DNA of 64,000 bases from Flavobacterium anhuiense (GTDB lineage Bacteria; Bacteroidota; Bacteroidia; Flavobacteriales; Flavobacteriaceae): contig NZ_FMVC01000006.1 of NCBI RefSeq assembly GCF_900101855.1, positions 186,001 through 250,000 of the forward strand, given 5' to 3'. The position numbers and the translations under genes were made by a program. This document shows, one piece after another, positions 33,953 through 42,662 of the stretch. The notes under the pieces were generated by a model that worked only from the letters and a program-made list of their open reading frames with translations, did not search any database and was not told where the DNA came from. The number at the start of each line of letters is the position of its first letter. Within the stretch, counting starts at the first letter, position 1.

Positions 33953-34816
33953 ATGAAAAAGAAATTTATAATAGTAGGACTTTTATTTACAGCATTTGGT
34001 TTAACTAAAATGACTGCACAGATTAATTTTGGAGATAAAGCAATTGGGGCAGTTCAAAAAGGGGTCACTGGTTTTACTTTTAGTAATGCCGATGCAGCAA
34101 AATTATCTAAAGAAGCGGTAGCTAAATTAGATGCAGAGCATGAAATTGCTGGGCCAACTGATGGTTATGCAATACGATTAAATCGTGTTTTTGGAAAACA
34201 TGCATCGGGAGACGGATTTACTTTAAATTATAAAGTATATAAATTAAAAGAAGTAAATGCTTTTGCAACCGCAGACGGAAGCGTTCGTGTGTATTCAGGA
34301 TTAATGGATATCATGGATGATAATGAATTAATCGCTGTAATCGGGCACGAGATTGGACACGTAGCAAACAACGATTCTAGAGATGCAATTCGTGCGGCTT
34401 ATCAGAAAGAAGCATTAATGGATGGTGCGGCTTCTCAATCGGCAACTGTAGCGACAGTTACAGACAGCCAACTTGGAAAAATTGGAAGTGCAATTATTGA
34501 CAGCAAGTACAGCCGTAAACAAGAATCGGAAGCAGATTTATTTGCTTACAATTTCATGAAGAAAAATGGTTACGATGTAAATGCTGAAGAATCTGCGTTT
34601 AGAATTTTAGCAAAAATGAGTGAAGGTTCTGAGGCTTCATTTATTGACCAAATGATGAGCTCGCATCCAGATTCAAAGAAAAGGGCTGACGATGCCAAAA
34701 AAAGAGCAGAGAAAGATGGTTTGTATAAACCGTATGTACAGCAAAAAATTGTAAATACAGCTCCAGTTGCAAAAAAGACAACCACAAAGAAAACAACTAC
34801 CACAAAAAAGAAATAA
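33953..34816 (+). CDS. Secreted M48-family metalloprotease (copy 2)
   Basis: A 287-residue paralogue of the preceding protease with the same plan: signal peptide 1-22 (ending MTAQ), HEIGH at 132-136, third ligand in KQESEADLF, SSHPDSKKRADDAKKRA, and a Thr/Lys tail. Identity between the copies looks high by eye throughout, including the linker KVYK(L)K-VNAF. It has its own promoter and terminator, so the pair is a tandem duplication under separate control. Confidence 0.9.
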   Translation: MKKKFIIVGLLFTAFGLTKMTAQINFGDKAIGAVQKGVTGFTFSNADAAKLSKEAVAKLDAEHEIAGPTDGYAIRLNRVFGKHASGDGFTLNYKVYKLKEVNAFATADGSVRVYSGLMDIMDDNELIAVIGHEIGHVANNDSRDAIRAAYQKEALMDGAASQSATVATVTDSQLGKIGSAIIDSKYSRKQESEADLFAYNFMKKNGYDVNAEESAFRILAKMSEGSEASFIDQMMSSHPDSKKRADDAKKRAEKDGLYKPYVQQKIVNTAPVAKKTTTKKTTTTKKK

Positions 34817-34836
34817 GAGTTGTTTCTTAAATTATA

Positions 34837-34872
34837 AAACCCAGCAATTTCATTTGCTGGGTTTGTTTTTTT
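34837..34872. terminator. Bidirectional terminator between M48 copy 2 and the PH gene
   Basis: AAACCCAGCAA and TTGCTGGGTTT form a perfect 11-base-pair stem, followed by a T run, between convergent genes. Confidence 0.85.
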
Positions 34873-34873
34873 T

Positions 34874-35254
34874 TTATCCTAGTACATGAAAAGCAAGAAT
34901 CTTTTGCACTTCATAAACATTAACGGATTTATTGAATTGTTTTACAATGCTTGGCTGCTGTTCGCTAGAAATCCAGATTTTTAATTCTGCATCTAGATCA
35001 AATGTTCCTGCAGTTTCTACACTGAATCTTGTGATGTTTTTGTAAGCAATAGATTTGTATTCTGTTTTGCTTCCTGTGATTCCTTGTACATCTACTAAGA
35101 TTAGCCTTTTGTTGGTGAAAATGAAAGTGTCGCGAATAAGTTTAAAACCCATTTCAATTTCTTCATTTGCTGTTAAAAGCTGCCCGTATTTTTTAATTAA
35201 ATCTTCTTGACTTACAGAACCTGCATTGCCAAGAATAGCTGAAAATATTCCCAT
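34874..35254 (-). CDS. PH domain-containing protein (bPH type)
   Basis: A 126-residue cytoplasmic protein with the bacterial PH fold: GQLLTANEEIEMGFKLIRDTFIFTNKRLILVD (quoted in parts) matches the pattern of the YdjM/bPH_1 proteins, and TEYKSIAYKNITRFSVETAG follows. Function of the family is unknown. It begins with a short helix (MGIFSAILGNAG). It is 62 bases downstream of the DUF4184 gene. Confidence 0.85.
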   Translation of the reverse strand: MGIFSAILGNAGSVSQEDLIKKYGQLLTANEEIEMGFKLIRDTFIFTNKRLILVDVQGITGSKTEYKSIAYKNITRFSVETAGTFDLDAELKIWISSEQQPSIVKQFNKSVNVYEVQKILAFHVLG

Positions 35255-35316
35255 TACTTTGTTTTAATTTAGTTAAAATGATTTCCGTTTTGAAGGAGTA
35301 AATGTAGTGGATTTTG

Positions 35317-36054
35317 TTAATTTTTTTGGGTTGAATTAAATTTAATTATTAATGGGGCTAATGTTATTGCGATTAGGAAAGATGATATAAAAGTCACAAC
35401 TAAATTCCCAATGTTTAAATCTTTTGGGGTTATTATAAATCTCATAAATAAGATTGCGGTTGTAAATAAAATCACGGAAACCCAATAGAATTTTTTAATC
35501 GGAATTGGAGAAGTAAATTTTATCGGAAGATTAAAGAAAGTTATTAATATGATTACAGCTCCAATAAATGTGCTTAAATGCTGAGCTATTTTCCAGAATG
35601 GGATTTCTGTTCCAAAGATTGCTATCGTGCTTTTCAAAGTTTCAATTTGATTCACAAAATAGCCGTGTTTATGGGTAAAGGCATCCCACAAAATATGAGA
35701 AAATATTCCAATAAGTAAAGAGATTAAGATGATAAGCCAATTTCTTTTAAAATAAACATTCCAGTTGAAATCTGTAAAAATCAAAATTCGACTTCTGATA
35801 AATGAAGGAAGATTTTGAAATAATAGATTTCTAGCAAGATTATGAAAAAGAAAAGTCAATAAAAGAGCAAGAGGTAAATCGAACCAAAAAATACCATTTA
35901 GAGTGTGGCTGTAATCGCTTTTAACTCTCATACGCAAAAAATATTCAAAATCTGGTGTTAGGCTTCCAATTACTAATGCTGTTAGAGAGAACCATGATTT
36001 TGGTAAATATCTCAAAGGAAGAATTATTGCAGGATGCGAAAAAGTGAAAGGCAT
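35317..36054 (-). CDS. DUF4184-family membrane protein
   Basis: A 245-residue polytopic membrane protein with about five to six helices. MPFTFSHPAIILPL at the N-terminus, ALVIGSLTPDFEYFLRM (about 27-43) and SHILWDAFTHKHGYF (about 121-135) are the family's conserved His/Asp-containing segments, reminiscent of membrane-bound metal-dependent hydrolases of the YdjM/LexA-repressed type. Its activity is unknown. Confidence 0.85.
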   Translation of the reverse strand: MPFTFSHPAIILPLRYLPKSWFSLTALVIGSLTPDFEYFLRMRVKSDYSHTLNGIFWFDLPLALLLTFLFHNLARNLLFQNLPSFIRSRILIFTDFNWNVYFKRNWLIILISLLIGIFSHILWDAFTHKHGYFVNQIETLKSTIAIFGTEIPFWKIAQHLSTFIGAVIILITFFNLPIKFTSPIPIKKFYWVSVILFTTAILFMRFIITPKDLNIGNLVVTFISSFLIAITLAPLIIKFNSTQKN

Positions 36055-36098
36055 TTAGTTGATTTTTAGTTTTGATTTAGGAATTAAATGTAACAAAA

Positions 36099-36120
36099 AA
36101 GCAGAACCTAAGTCCTGCTT
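36099..36120 (-). terminator. Terminator of the TonB gene
   Basis: On the minus strand AAGCAG-GACTTAGGTT-CTGCTT is followed by a T run (A run on the plus strand at 36094-36100). Confidence 0.7.
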
Positions 36121-36144
36121 CTTTCACTTTTCAAAATATTTATA

Positions 36145-36975
36145 TTATTCGACTTCTGTTTTTATTGTGATAGGAAGATTGTATGCAGTTCTAACTGGTT
36201 TTCCGTCTAGAATTCCAGGAGCCCATTTTGTTTTTAATGATTTTAAAACTCTAATGGCTTCTTTCCCCATTCCATAACCAGGATCATTCTTTACAATAAT
36301 GTCTGTAAGTGATCCATCTTTTTCAACCACAAAAGAAACATACACTCTTAGTGTTTTTTCTACGTCAAGTTCTGGTCTGCGGAAATTGTTTCCAACATAT
36401 TTGTAGAACTGAGCAATTCCGCCCGGAAATTCAGGAAGTTTATCCAATATAGCTGTTGAAACAGGTTCATTGCTTGGTGGTGCAACTGAAGCAGCGTCAC
36501 CATTTCCTCCTCCGCTTCCTGTTGTAGGCAATACATTTACCGAAGTTCCTGTTCCGTTAGCGTTTTCAACAACTGGTGCATTTTCTGTATTAGGTGCGAT
36601 CTCCTGTACAGCGTCTTGAGTTCTTGCAACAACAGGATTGGTTAATTGAATCGCATCTGTTTGACTTGCTGCAGTTTGTTCTACAATCGGTGCAGGTGGT
36701 GCTGGCGGCGGTGGCACAACAGTAGGGTCAATGTTTACGGGCGTTATCGGGTCGTAAATCATTGGTTCTGGCTCGACTGGAACTACTGAGGAATTAAATT
36801 TGCTAATAAGTGCAGATGCACTCCCTAAAGCCGTTAATAACAATAAACCCATAAAGAGAGCTGTAACAGAATTTTTAGAATTTTCTTGGCGTAATTGGTA
36901 CGCGCCGTATTCCTTGTTTTTGTTCTCGAAAACAAGATCGGTCCACTTGTTTTCATAAATGCTTAATTTAGACAT
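36145..36975 (-). CDS. Energy transducer TonB
   Basis: A 276-residue TonB protein that couples ExbBD proton flow to outer-membrane receptors such as the SusC and HmuR-like proteins here. A Bacteroidota-type cytoplasmic N-terminus (IYENKWTDLVFENKNKEYGAYQLR) precedes one membrane helix (about 38-58). Then comes a Pro-rich periplasmic spacer (VVPPPPAPPAPIV, about 91-103) and a C-terminal TonB domain (about 185-275: FPGGIAQFYKYVGNNFRRP, RVYVSFVVEKDGS, GMGKEAIRVLKS). No exbB/exbD genes adjoin. The 5' gap to the sigma gene has no recognised promoter. Confidence 0.92.
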   Translation of the reverse strand: MSKLSIYENKWTDLVFENKNKEYGAYQLRQENSKNSVTALFMGLLLLTALGSASALISKFNSSVVPVEPEPMIYDPITPVNIDPTVVPPPPAPPAPIVEQTAASQTDAIQLTNPVVARTQDAVQEIAPNTENAPVVENANGTGTSVNVLPTTGSGGGNGDAASVAPPSNEPVSTAILDKLPEFPGGIAQFYKYVGNNFRRPELDVEKTLRVYVSFVVEKDGSLTDIIVKNDPGYGMGKEAIRVLKSLKTKWAPGILDGKPVRTAYNLPITIKTEVE

Positions 36976-37131
36976 AATTTTTGGGTTTTAAGGTTAAGTA
37001 ACTTTAAATCATACGCAGAAAAGGTTTAGGTTTGAGCTAGCAACGAAAAGTTGTAGTTTTAATGTTGTGGAAATGTTTTTATTTTAAGAATAAATATGAG
37101 AATAATTTATTCTTTGATTAAAGATAATAAA

Positions 37132-37683
37132 TTATCTATTACGTTCGATAATTTCGGCCAATAATTTTTTAGCGCGTAAAAGTTTTACCTTAACACTGCT
37201 TAATGGCTCATCAATCTTAGTAGCAATTTCCTGATAAGACATTTCTTGAAAATAACGAAGCTGAATTACTTCTTGATAGTGCGGTTTGAGTTCTTTGATG
37301 CATAAGAGCAGACGGGAAAGATTCTGTTCCTTGATTAAAGCGTCTTCTGCAGATGGAGTAGGGTCGGCAATGTTGTAGGCCTGTTGGTCTTCGTTGTCCG
37401 TGATTTCTATAAAAAGATTGGTTTTCTTTTTTCGAAGCAAATCAATATAGACGTTTTTTGCAATGGCGATAAGCCAGGTATTAAACTGAAATTCTGGATT
37501 ATAAGAAGCAATTTTGTCAAAAGCTTTAGAGAAAGTTTCTATCGTAATATCTTCTGCGGTGGTTTCGTTTTCGGTACGTTTGAGCATAAACGAGTACACC
37601 TCATTCCAATAATGATCTAATAAAAAAGTAAAGGCGATCTGATCGCCTTTTTTTGCTTTTTCTATTTTAGAATTTATTTCCAA
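37132..37683 (-). CDS. ECF-type RNA polymerase sigma factor (TTG start)
   Basis: A 183-residue sigma-70 family member. Region 2 is about 10-75 (LDHYWNEVYSFMLKRTENET, ITIETFSKAFDKI, FNTWLIAIAKNVYIDLLRKK); region 4 about 125-180 (LKPHYQEVIQLRYFQEMSYQEIATKI, then LSSVKVKLLRAKKLL). No anti-sigma gene is nearby. The start appears to be TTG at 37683, inside the last codons of the glycosyltransferase gene, giving a 10-base overlap; the next ATG is 32 codons in and would delete part of region 2. Confidence 0.9.
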   Translation of the reverse strand: MEINSKIEKAKKGDQIAFTFLLDHYWNEVYSFMLKRTENETTAEDITIETFSKAFDKIASYNPEFQFNTWLIAIAKNVYIDLLRKKKTNLFIEITDNEDQQAYNIADPTPSAEDALIKEQNLSRLLLCIKELKPHYQEVIQLRYFQEMSYQEIATKIDEPLSSVKVKLLRAKKLLAEIIERNR

Positions 37684-38780
37684 TATACTGGTTTTGAAAA
37701 GATATTAGTTATAAAGATATTAATTTGCGTTAATATAAGCGCTATCTCAACAACCGGAAACCAAATTTTAATATCTTTTTCTTTTAATTTTCCTGCTGAA
37801 CATCCAACGACTGTCCACACAATAGTATAGCGTGTAGCTAAAATTGCTAATACGGCAATCCATTGGAATTGAAATGCTAACAGTATAATAACTAAAATAA
37901 AGAAAAATAATTGTGATAGGAAAAATAATCCTAACTGCATTTTATCAAAAAACTTGTAATGTTCTGCAGTAGAAATATGTCTTCTTTTCTGAGTAAACCA
38001 TTCTTTATAAGTTTTCTTAGGTTCTGAATAGGTGAAACTTTCAGGTGTATAAGAAATTGTAGTATTCGCTTTATTTGCTGCCTGATTAATGAATAAGTCG
38101 TCATCGCCAGAGCGAATCTGAATATGATCGATAAAACCATTTACATTAAAAAACTCTTCTTTTTTGTAGGCAAGATTTCTTCCAACTCCCATGTAAGGAA
38201 GTCCTATTTTTGCCCATGAAAAATATTGAAGTGCTGTTAGGACAGTTTCAAAACGAATAATTTTGTTTAAAAACGAACGCTCTACTTTTTCATAACCTCC
38301 GTAACCTAAAACGATTGTTTTGTTCATCGTAAACTGCGAAGCCATAGAAGTAATCCAATCTTTAGAGTTTGGAAAACAATCTGCATCTGTAAAAAGTAAA
38401 TAATCTTTCTTTGCAGCTTTTATCCCAAGCGTTAAAGCGTATTTTTTATTTCCCCAAAAAGCTTCATTGTTTTCAACTTTTACTAGACGGATATTAGAGA
38501 ATTCTTTTTCAAATTCTTCAAAAACTTCAAGAGTTTCATCGCTAGATGCGTCGTCAATTAATACAATTTCAAAATCTGGATAATCTTGCTGCGCCAAAAG
38601 CGGAACGTATTTTTTTACATTCTCTTCTTCATTTTTAGCACATACAATTACAGAAACCGGAAGATTTTTAGGTTTCACATGCTGTGGTTTGGCAAAAGCA
38701 AATTTGCCAAAAACTCCTAAATAATAAAATAATTGAACTACGACAATAGCAATAAAAAAGTAAAATATGTATATAAGCAT
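37674..38780 (-). CDS. Family 2 glycosyltransferase, membrane-bound
   Basis: A 368-residue GT2 enzyme. One N-terminal membrane helix (1-20), a GT-A domain with VSVIVCAKNEEEN, IDDASSDETLEVF and DADCFPN (DxD-type), a TQKRRHIS (Q/RxxRW-like) motif, then three C-terminal helices (about 280-360). It is like processive or polyprenyl-glycosyl enzymes that work at the inner membrane. The substrate is not predictable. The ECF sigma gene overlaps its end, so the two are co-transcribed. Confidence 0.9.
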   Translation of the reverse strand: MLIYIFYFFIAIVVVQLFYYLGVFGKFAFAKPQHVKPKNLPVSVIVCAKNEEENVKKYVPLLAQQDYPDFEIVLIDDASSDETLEVFEEFEKEFSNIRLVKVENNEAFWGNKKYALTLGIKAAKKDYLLFTDADCFPNSKDWITSMASQFTMNKTIVLGYGGYEKVERSFLNKIIRFETVLTALQYFSWAKIGLPYMGVGRNLAYKKEEFFNVNGFIDHIQIRSGDDDLFINQAANKANTTISYTPESFTYSEPKKTYKEWFTQKRRHISTAEHYKFFDKMQLGLFFLSQLFFFILVIILLAFQFQWIAVLAILATRYTIVWTVVGCSAGKLKEKDIKIWFPVVEIALILTQINIFITNIFSKPVYWK

Positions 38781-38820
38781 CTGATTTATTAGGTTCTATT
38801 AATTTCACGTTCTGCGACTG

Positions 38821-38828
38821 CAAATGTA
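38821..38828 (-). promoter_or_regulatory. -7 box of the GT2-sigma operon
   Basis: The minus strand reads TACATTTG with TTG 19 bases upstream, 40 bases before the ATG. Confidence 0.65.
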
Positions 38829-38864
38829 CTTATCAATTCGCTAAATTCAATAGCCAAAGCCGAT

Positions 38865-39479
38865 TTACTTTCGGCATTTTGACATTTCTTTTGCAACAGC
38901 AATAGACTGAGGGTTTTCGGTTTTTTCCAATTCCGAAATTATGTTTTTATAATTGTGATCGTCGCGATTTTGGGAGAGTTTTTTTGTAGCTTGAATTTCT
39001 TCAATTTCGATTTCAAAACCAAAGATTCCTCTTGCTTCGCGCATGGTTTTTTCAGATAAAATTTCAACACGCACAGGATTCTTAGAATTCACTTCGTATT
39101 TGTCTACAAGCTTTTTCAACTGCTCTACCGAATTTTCATAATCTACAATCTTGATTCTTCCATAAACATGTACGGCTATATAATTCCAAGTCGGAACATT
39201 TTCGTGATCATACCAAGAAGAAGAAATATAACTATGCGGACCCGTAAATACAGCCAAAACTTGATCATTTTCTCTAAAACCTTCAGCTTGCGGATTTAGT
39301 TTTGAAATATGACCTTGAAGAATCTCTTTTCCATCAGCATTCAATTCCAATTCAATCGGAATATGCGTTGCGCATAACTTTCCGTTAGTATGATTAATCA
39401 GGATTCCAAAACTGTTTTCTTTCAAAAAAGCTCTTATTTCTTCCTGATTTTCGTTTTTGTATAAATCTGGTGTATACAT
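38865..39479 (-). CDS. PaiB-family FMN-binding protein
   Basis: A 204-residue protein of the PaiB/FMN-binding negative transcriptional regulator family. MYTPDLYKNENQEEIRAFL at the N-terminus, LEGHISKLNPQ-like HISKLNPQ (about 74-81), VFTGPHSYISSSWYDH (about 95-110) and VPTWNYIAVHVYGRI (about 113-127) are characteristic of this split-barrel flavin-binding fold. I start at ATG 39479; the nine codons before it run into repeat sequence. The regulatory role known for Bacillus PaiB may not hold here; oxidoreductase activity is also possible. Confidence 0.88.
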   Translation of the reverse strand: MYTPDLYKNENQEEIRAFLKENSFGILINHTNGKLCATHIPIELELNADGKEILQGHISKLNPQAEGFRENDQVLAVFTGPHSYISSSWYDHENVPTWNYIAVHVYGRIKIVDYENSVEQLKKLVDKYEVNSKNPVRVEILSEKTMREARGIFGFEIEIEEIQATKKLSQNRDDHNYKNIISELEKTENPQSIAVAKEMSKCRK

Positions 39480-39500
39480 GATCTTGTTGTTTATACAATT

Positions 39501-39562
39501 TGTCACATTGAGCGGAGTCGAAATGCTTTATAGCGAAGACTTCAACTCCGCTCAGTCTGACA
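39501..39562. repeat. Imperfect palindrome TGTCACATTGAGCGGAGTCGAA type
   Basis: The left arm (39501-39522) contains TTGAGCGGAGTCGAA and the right arm (39541-39562) TTCAACTCCGCTCAGTCTGACA. Arms match with a few mismatches and an 18-base loop. It lies between paiB and murB. Confidence 0.65.
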
Positions 39563-39600
39563 ATGGGTTAAATTCGTGACAATTAGTGAAATTTTGTGTT

Positions 39601-40614
39601 TTAAATCACATTCACTTCCGCTTCAATCTGAATGCCGAATTTTTCAAAAACAGTTTTCTGAACTTCTTTCGCAACAGCTAAAATTTCCTGTCCTGTTGCG
39701 TTTCCGTAATTCACCAAAACTAAAGCTTGATTTTTGTGAACTCCGGCATCTCCAAAACGCTTTCCTTTAAAACCTGCTTGTTCAATCAGCCATCCCGCTG
39801 GAACTTTTACTTCGGTTTCTGAAACTTCGTAGAATTTCATTTCTGGGAATTTCTGATGGATTTTCTCAAAATCAGATTTCAATAAAATCGGATTTTTGAA
39901 GAAGCTTCCGCTATTTCCTAATTCTTTCGGATCTGGCAGTTTGCTTTGTCTTATGGCAATTACAGCATTACTCACATCTTTTAAAGTGGGTTCTGTAATA
40001 TTGTTTTTGGCTAATTCTGCCAAAATATCCCCGTAAGAAGTATTGATTTTATGATTGCGTTTAGTCAGTTTAAAAATAACCGAAGTAATAATATATTGGT
40101 CTTTTACTTCATTTTTGAAGATGCTTTCGCGATAGCCAAAGTTGCATTCAGCGTTATTGAAAGTTTTCATTTCCTGAGTTGCAATATTCATCGCTTCGCA
40201 AGAAACAAAAGTGTCTTTAATTTCGGTTCCATAAGCACCGATATTTTGAACTGGAGTTGTACCAACATTTCCAGGAATCAGAGACATATTTTCTAATCCG
40301 CCAAAATTATTGTCGATCGTCCAAAGAACGAAATCATGCCAAGTTTCGCCCGCCTGACTTTCAACCAAAACAAAATCGTCGTCTTCTTTTATGATTTTTT
40401 TGCCTTTTAAATCAATATGAATAACCAATGCGTCAATATCTTTGGTTAAAAGCATATTGCTTCCGCCGCCAAGAATGAATTTTTTCTCGTTTTTGTTTGC
40501 TGACAAAATGGTTTTCAATTCAGTAATAGAATGAACGGCAACAAATTGTTTAGCACTAGCTTCAATGCCGAAAGTATTGTATTTTTTTAAAGAAAAATTG
40601 GATTGGATTTCCAT
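39601..40614 (-). CDS. murB: UDP-N-acetylenolpyruvoylglucosamine reductase
   Basis: Flavoenzyme that reduces UDP-GlcNAc-enolpyruvate to UDP-MurNAc in peptidoglycan synthesis. FAD domain with ILGGGSNMLLTKD (about 45-57), SLIPGNVGTTPVQNIGAYGTE (quoted in part, about 111-130) and FGYRESIFK (catalytic Arg-type segment); SGSFFKNPI carries the catalytic Ser, and the protein ends with the Glu-rich IEAEVNVI. 337 residues, type I as in E. coli. Confidence 0.96.
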   Translation of the reverse strand: MEIQSNFSLKKYNTFGIEASAKQFVAVHSITELKTILSANKNEKKFILGGGSNMLLTKDIDALVIHIDLKGKKIIKEDDDFVLVESQAGETWHDFVLWTIDNNFGGLENMSLIPGNVGTTPVQNIGAYGTEIKDTFVSCEAMNIATQEMKTFNNAECNFGYRESIFKNEVKDQYIITSVIFKLTKRNHKINTSYGDILAELAKNNITEPTLKDVSNAVIAIRQSKLPDPKELGNSGSFFKNPILLKSDFEKIHQKFPEMKFYEVSETEVKVPAGWLIEQAGFKGKRFGDAGVHKNQALVLVNYGNATGQEILAVAKEVQKTVFEKFGIQIEAEVNVI

Positions 40615-40639
40615 AAATAAAAGGCTTTTTAATCTGAGT

Positions 40640-40647
40640 CAAAAGTA
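40640..40647 (-). promoter_or_regulatory. -7 box of murB
   Basis: The minus strand reads TACTTTTG, 25 bases before the ATG. Confidence 0.6.
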
Positions 40648-40664
40648 AGGATTATAAGTTTTGG

Positions 40665-40747
40665 TTTAACCTCAAAGACGCAAAGTTTGCGCAAAGTTCG
40701 CTAAGCTTCGCGTTCATAGCGTAAACCCTTGCGAACTTTGCGGTTAA
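40665..40747. repeat. Palindrome with CGCAAAG words between GT4 and murB
   Basis: TTAACC...GCAAAGTTCGC on the left pairs with GCGAACTTTGCGGTTAA on the right (40731-40747), with AAGCTTCGCG inside. It may terminate the GT4 gene; the CGCAAAG word links it to the element at 16053. Confidence 0.6.
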
Positions 40748-40748
40748 A

Positions 40749-41795
40749 TTATTTTCTCGAATTAATCAATTTATGATATCGATCGGCTATAACCTTCATA
40801 TTAATATCATAATTCGCATTTTCTTCTACAAATTTTCTATTTCGAATAATCGTCTCGTTTCGTAATTCAGCATTTTCAAAAGACCAAATTAACTCATTGG
40901 CCAGCATTTCGATATTGTCAACTTCAATCAATTGCCCGTTTTCTCGATGTGTAATCCAGCTTTGATTTCCAGGAATGTCAGAAACAATAGGATAGCAATT
41001 ACATGCCATTGCTTCAAATAAAGAGGCAGAAACGCCTTCAGTAGTAGGCATGCTGATGTAAACATTTGATTGCTGCAGTAATTTTGGAAGTTCTGTATTC
41101 GGAATTCTTCCTGTAAAAATTACTTTGTTTTCTATTTGGAGTTCTTTTGCAAGATCTTTTAAAAATTGCAATCTGTTTCCGTCGCCAACAATTGTCAAAG
41201 AAAAATCAATTCCTTTTTGATTTAAAATTCCGAAAGCTTTTAAAATGGAATCATGTCGGTATTCTGGCTGTAGCGAACGTGTAACAATCGCTTCAATTTT
41301 ATTTGAATTATTGGTTGAAGGTGTAAAAAGTGATAGGTCAATTCCTTTTGGGAGGACCAAAACTTTGTTCATGTCAACTCCAGCTGCTTTCATGTGAATT
41401 GCCATTACAGGACCCCAAGCATGAATTAAATGCGCTTTTTTGAAAGCATATTTCTGAATGAATTTTTTAAAAGGATATAATTTAGACTCTTCCGGCCATA
41501 AATCAGTTCGGCCTTGTTGTGCGATCGCAATGGTTTTGGATCCAGATAATGCTGCAAGAAAACCATAACTAGTAGTTCTTTCTGCAATTACCATGTCTGG
41601 CTTTTCTTTTTTAATTATTTTTCGAATAGAAATTGGAGCGAAGAAATATTCTAAAATGCGTTTAGATCTGCGATTGTTTGATGTTTGAAGCTCCCAAGTG
41701 ATGATTTCAAAATCGCCAAATTCTTTAAGGCCTTTCATCCAAGTGATGGCATCAGCGCGATAAGATTCTCCAAGAAAAAGTATTTTCCTTTGCAT
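40749..41795 (-). CDS. Family 4 glycosyltransferase
   Basis: A 348-residue GT-B enzyme. The C-terminal half has the group 1 pattern: VTRSLQPEYRHDSILKAFGIL, LTIVGDGNRLQFL (about 203-215), NKVIFTGRIPNTELPKLLQQSNVYISMPTTEGVSASLFEAMACN (quoted from several parts, with the EGVSASLFEA Glu signature). It likely acts in the cytoplasm on a nucleotide- or lipid-linked sugar in surface glycan synthesis. Acceptor unknown; no glycan cluster surrounds it. Confidence 0.88.
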   Translation of the reverse strand: MQRKILFLGESYRADAITWMKGLKEFGDFEIITWELQTSNNRRSKRILEYFFAPISIRKIIKKEKPDMVIAERTTSYGFLAALSGSKTIAIAQQGRTDLWPEESKLYPFKKFIQKYAFKKAHLIHAWGPVMAIHMKAAGVDMNKVLVLPKGIDLSLFTPSTNNSNKIEAIVTRSLQPEYRHDSILKAFGILNQKGIDFSLTIVGDGNRLQFLKDLAKELQIENKVIFTGRIPNTELPKLLQQSNVYISMPTTEGVSASLFEAMACNCYPIVSDIPGNQSWITHRENGQLIEVDNIEMLANELIWSFENAELRNETIIRNRKFVEENANYDINMKVIADRYHKLINSRK

Positions 41796-41809
41796 TATAA
41801 AAGTTTTTT

Positions 41810-41857
41810 CGCCACGAATTCACGAATTAATTTTGAATAATTAGTGAATTCGTGGCG
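41810..41857. repeat. GCCACGAATTCAC palindrome
   Basis: GCCACGAATTCAC (41811-41823) and GTGAATTCGTGGC (41844-41856) are perfect complements, followed by nine T. It lies between the DUF2461 and GT4 genes and is the same family as 58736-58842. Confidence 0.75.
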
Positions 41858-41869
41858 ATTTTTTTTTGT

Positions 41870-42547
41870 CTAAAATTCTTCAGTATCTAAAGCGCGATTT
41901 ATAAAATCGTTTAGCGGTTTTAAAGCAATGAGTTTTTCGCTCATTTTTTTTACAAAATCCTTTTTTGTAACCTCAGAAATATCGTAGGTTTGGCTTGCTG
42001 TAAAACTTTTTAATTTTAAAAACTCAATTGCAGGATGATCTTTTTCGTAACCGCGTGGCATGCTTTTTAATGAATTGTTTTCGTTTACGTCCAAACTTCC
42101 AAATTCTTTTTTAAAGTTTTTATCATTTAAGATTTCCTGTAAATCATCATAGAAAAAAGCGATTTCTTTACGGACTTTCTTTAGTTCTTCTGCATCAGGA
42201 GAATAAAATCCGCCTGCAATAAAACTTCCTCCTTTTTCAATATGAACGTAATAGCCAGAACGATTTGCACCTTTTGCTCCTGCTGACATCCAAACGCCCA
42301 AATGAGATTTGTAAGGAGATTTGTCTTTAGAAAATCGTATGTCACGATTGATTCTAAAGGTGCAGTCTTTTATCTCAAGAAGTTCCAACGACGGATCAAG
42401 AGGTTTCATTATATCTAGAAAATCACTCACCAACTGATGGTAGTCTTCCTTAAAAACTTCGTATCGTTTTTTATTGTCCTGAAACCATTCTCTGTTGTTG
42501 TTCTTTTTTAAATCGTCTAAAAATTGCAATGATTCTTTCGTTAGCAT
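41870..42547 (-). CDS. DUF2461-family protein
   Basis: A 225-residue cytoplasmic protein. NNNREWFQDNKKRYEVFK (about 15-32), FRINRDIRFSKDKSPYKSHLG (in part, about 64-83), YYVHIEKGGSFIAGGFYSPD and PRGYEKDHP are the conserved DUF2461 (TIGR02453-type) blocks. No function is established. Confidence 0.92.
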   Translation of the reverse strand: MLTKESLQFLDDLKKNNNREWFQDNKKRYEVFKEDYHQLVSDFLDIMKPLDPSLELLEIKDCTFRINRDIRFSKDKSPYKSHLGVWMSAGAKGANRSGYYVHIEKGGSFIAGGFYSPDAEELKKVRKEIAFFYDDLQEILNDKNFKKEFGSLDVNENNSLKSMPRGYEKDHPAIEFLKLKSFTASQTYDISEVTKKDFVKKMSEKLIALKPLNDFINRALDTEEF

Positions 42548-42662
42548 ATTTCTTGTATATTTTATTGCAGTTGTCTTTAAGTTTTTTGCTCAGGCTAATT
42601 TACTGATTTCTATTTTGTGATTACTTCTAAAAACTGATACAAATTACACCAAATTTTACAAG

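Noticed and set aside
36145..37683. Sigma/TonB region as a FecI-FecR-type regulatory set for a SusC receptor
   Set aside because: There is no FecR gene, and the SusC gene is about 30 kb away and lacks an N-terminal signalling domain.
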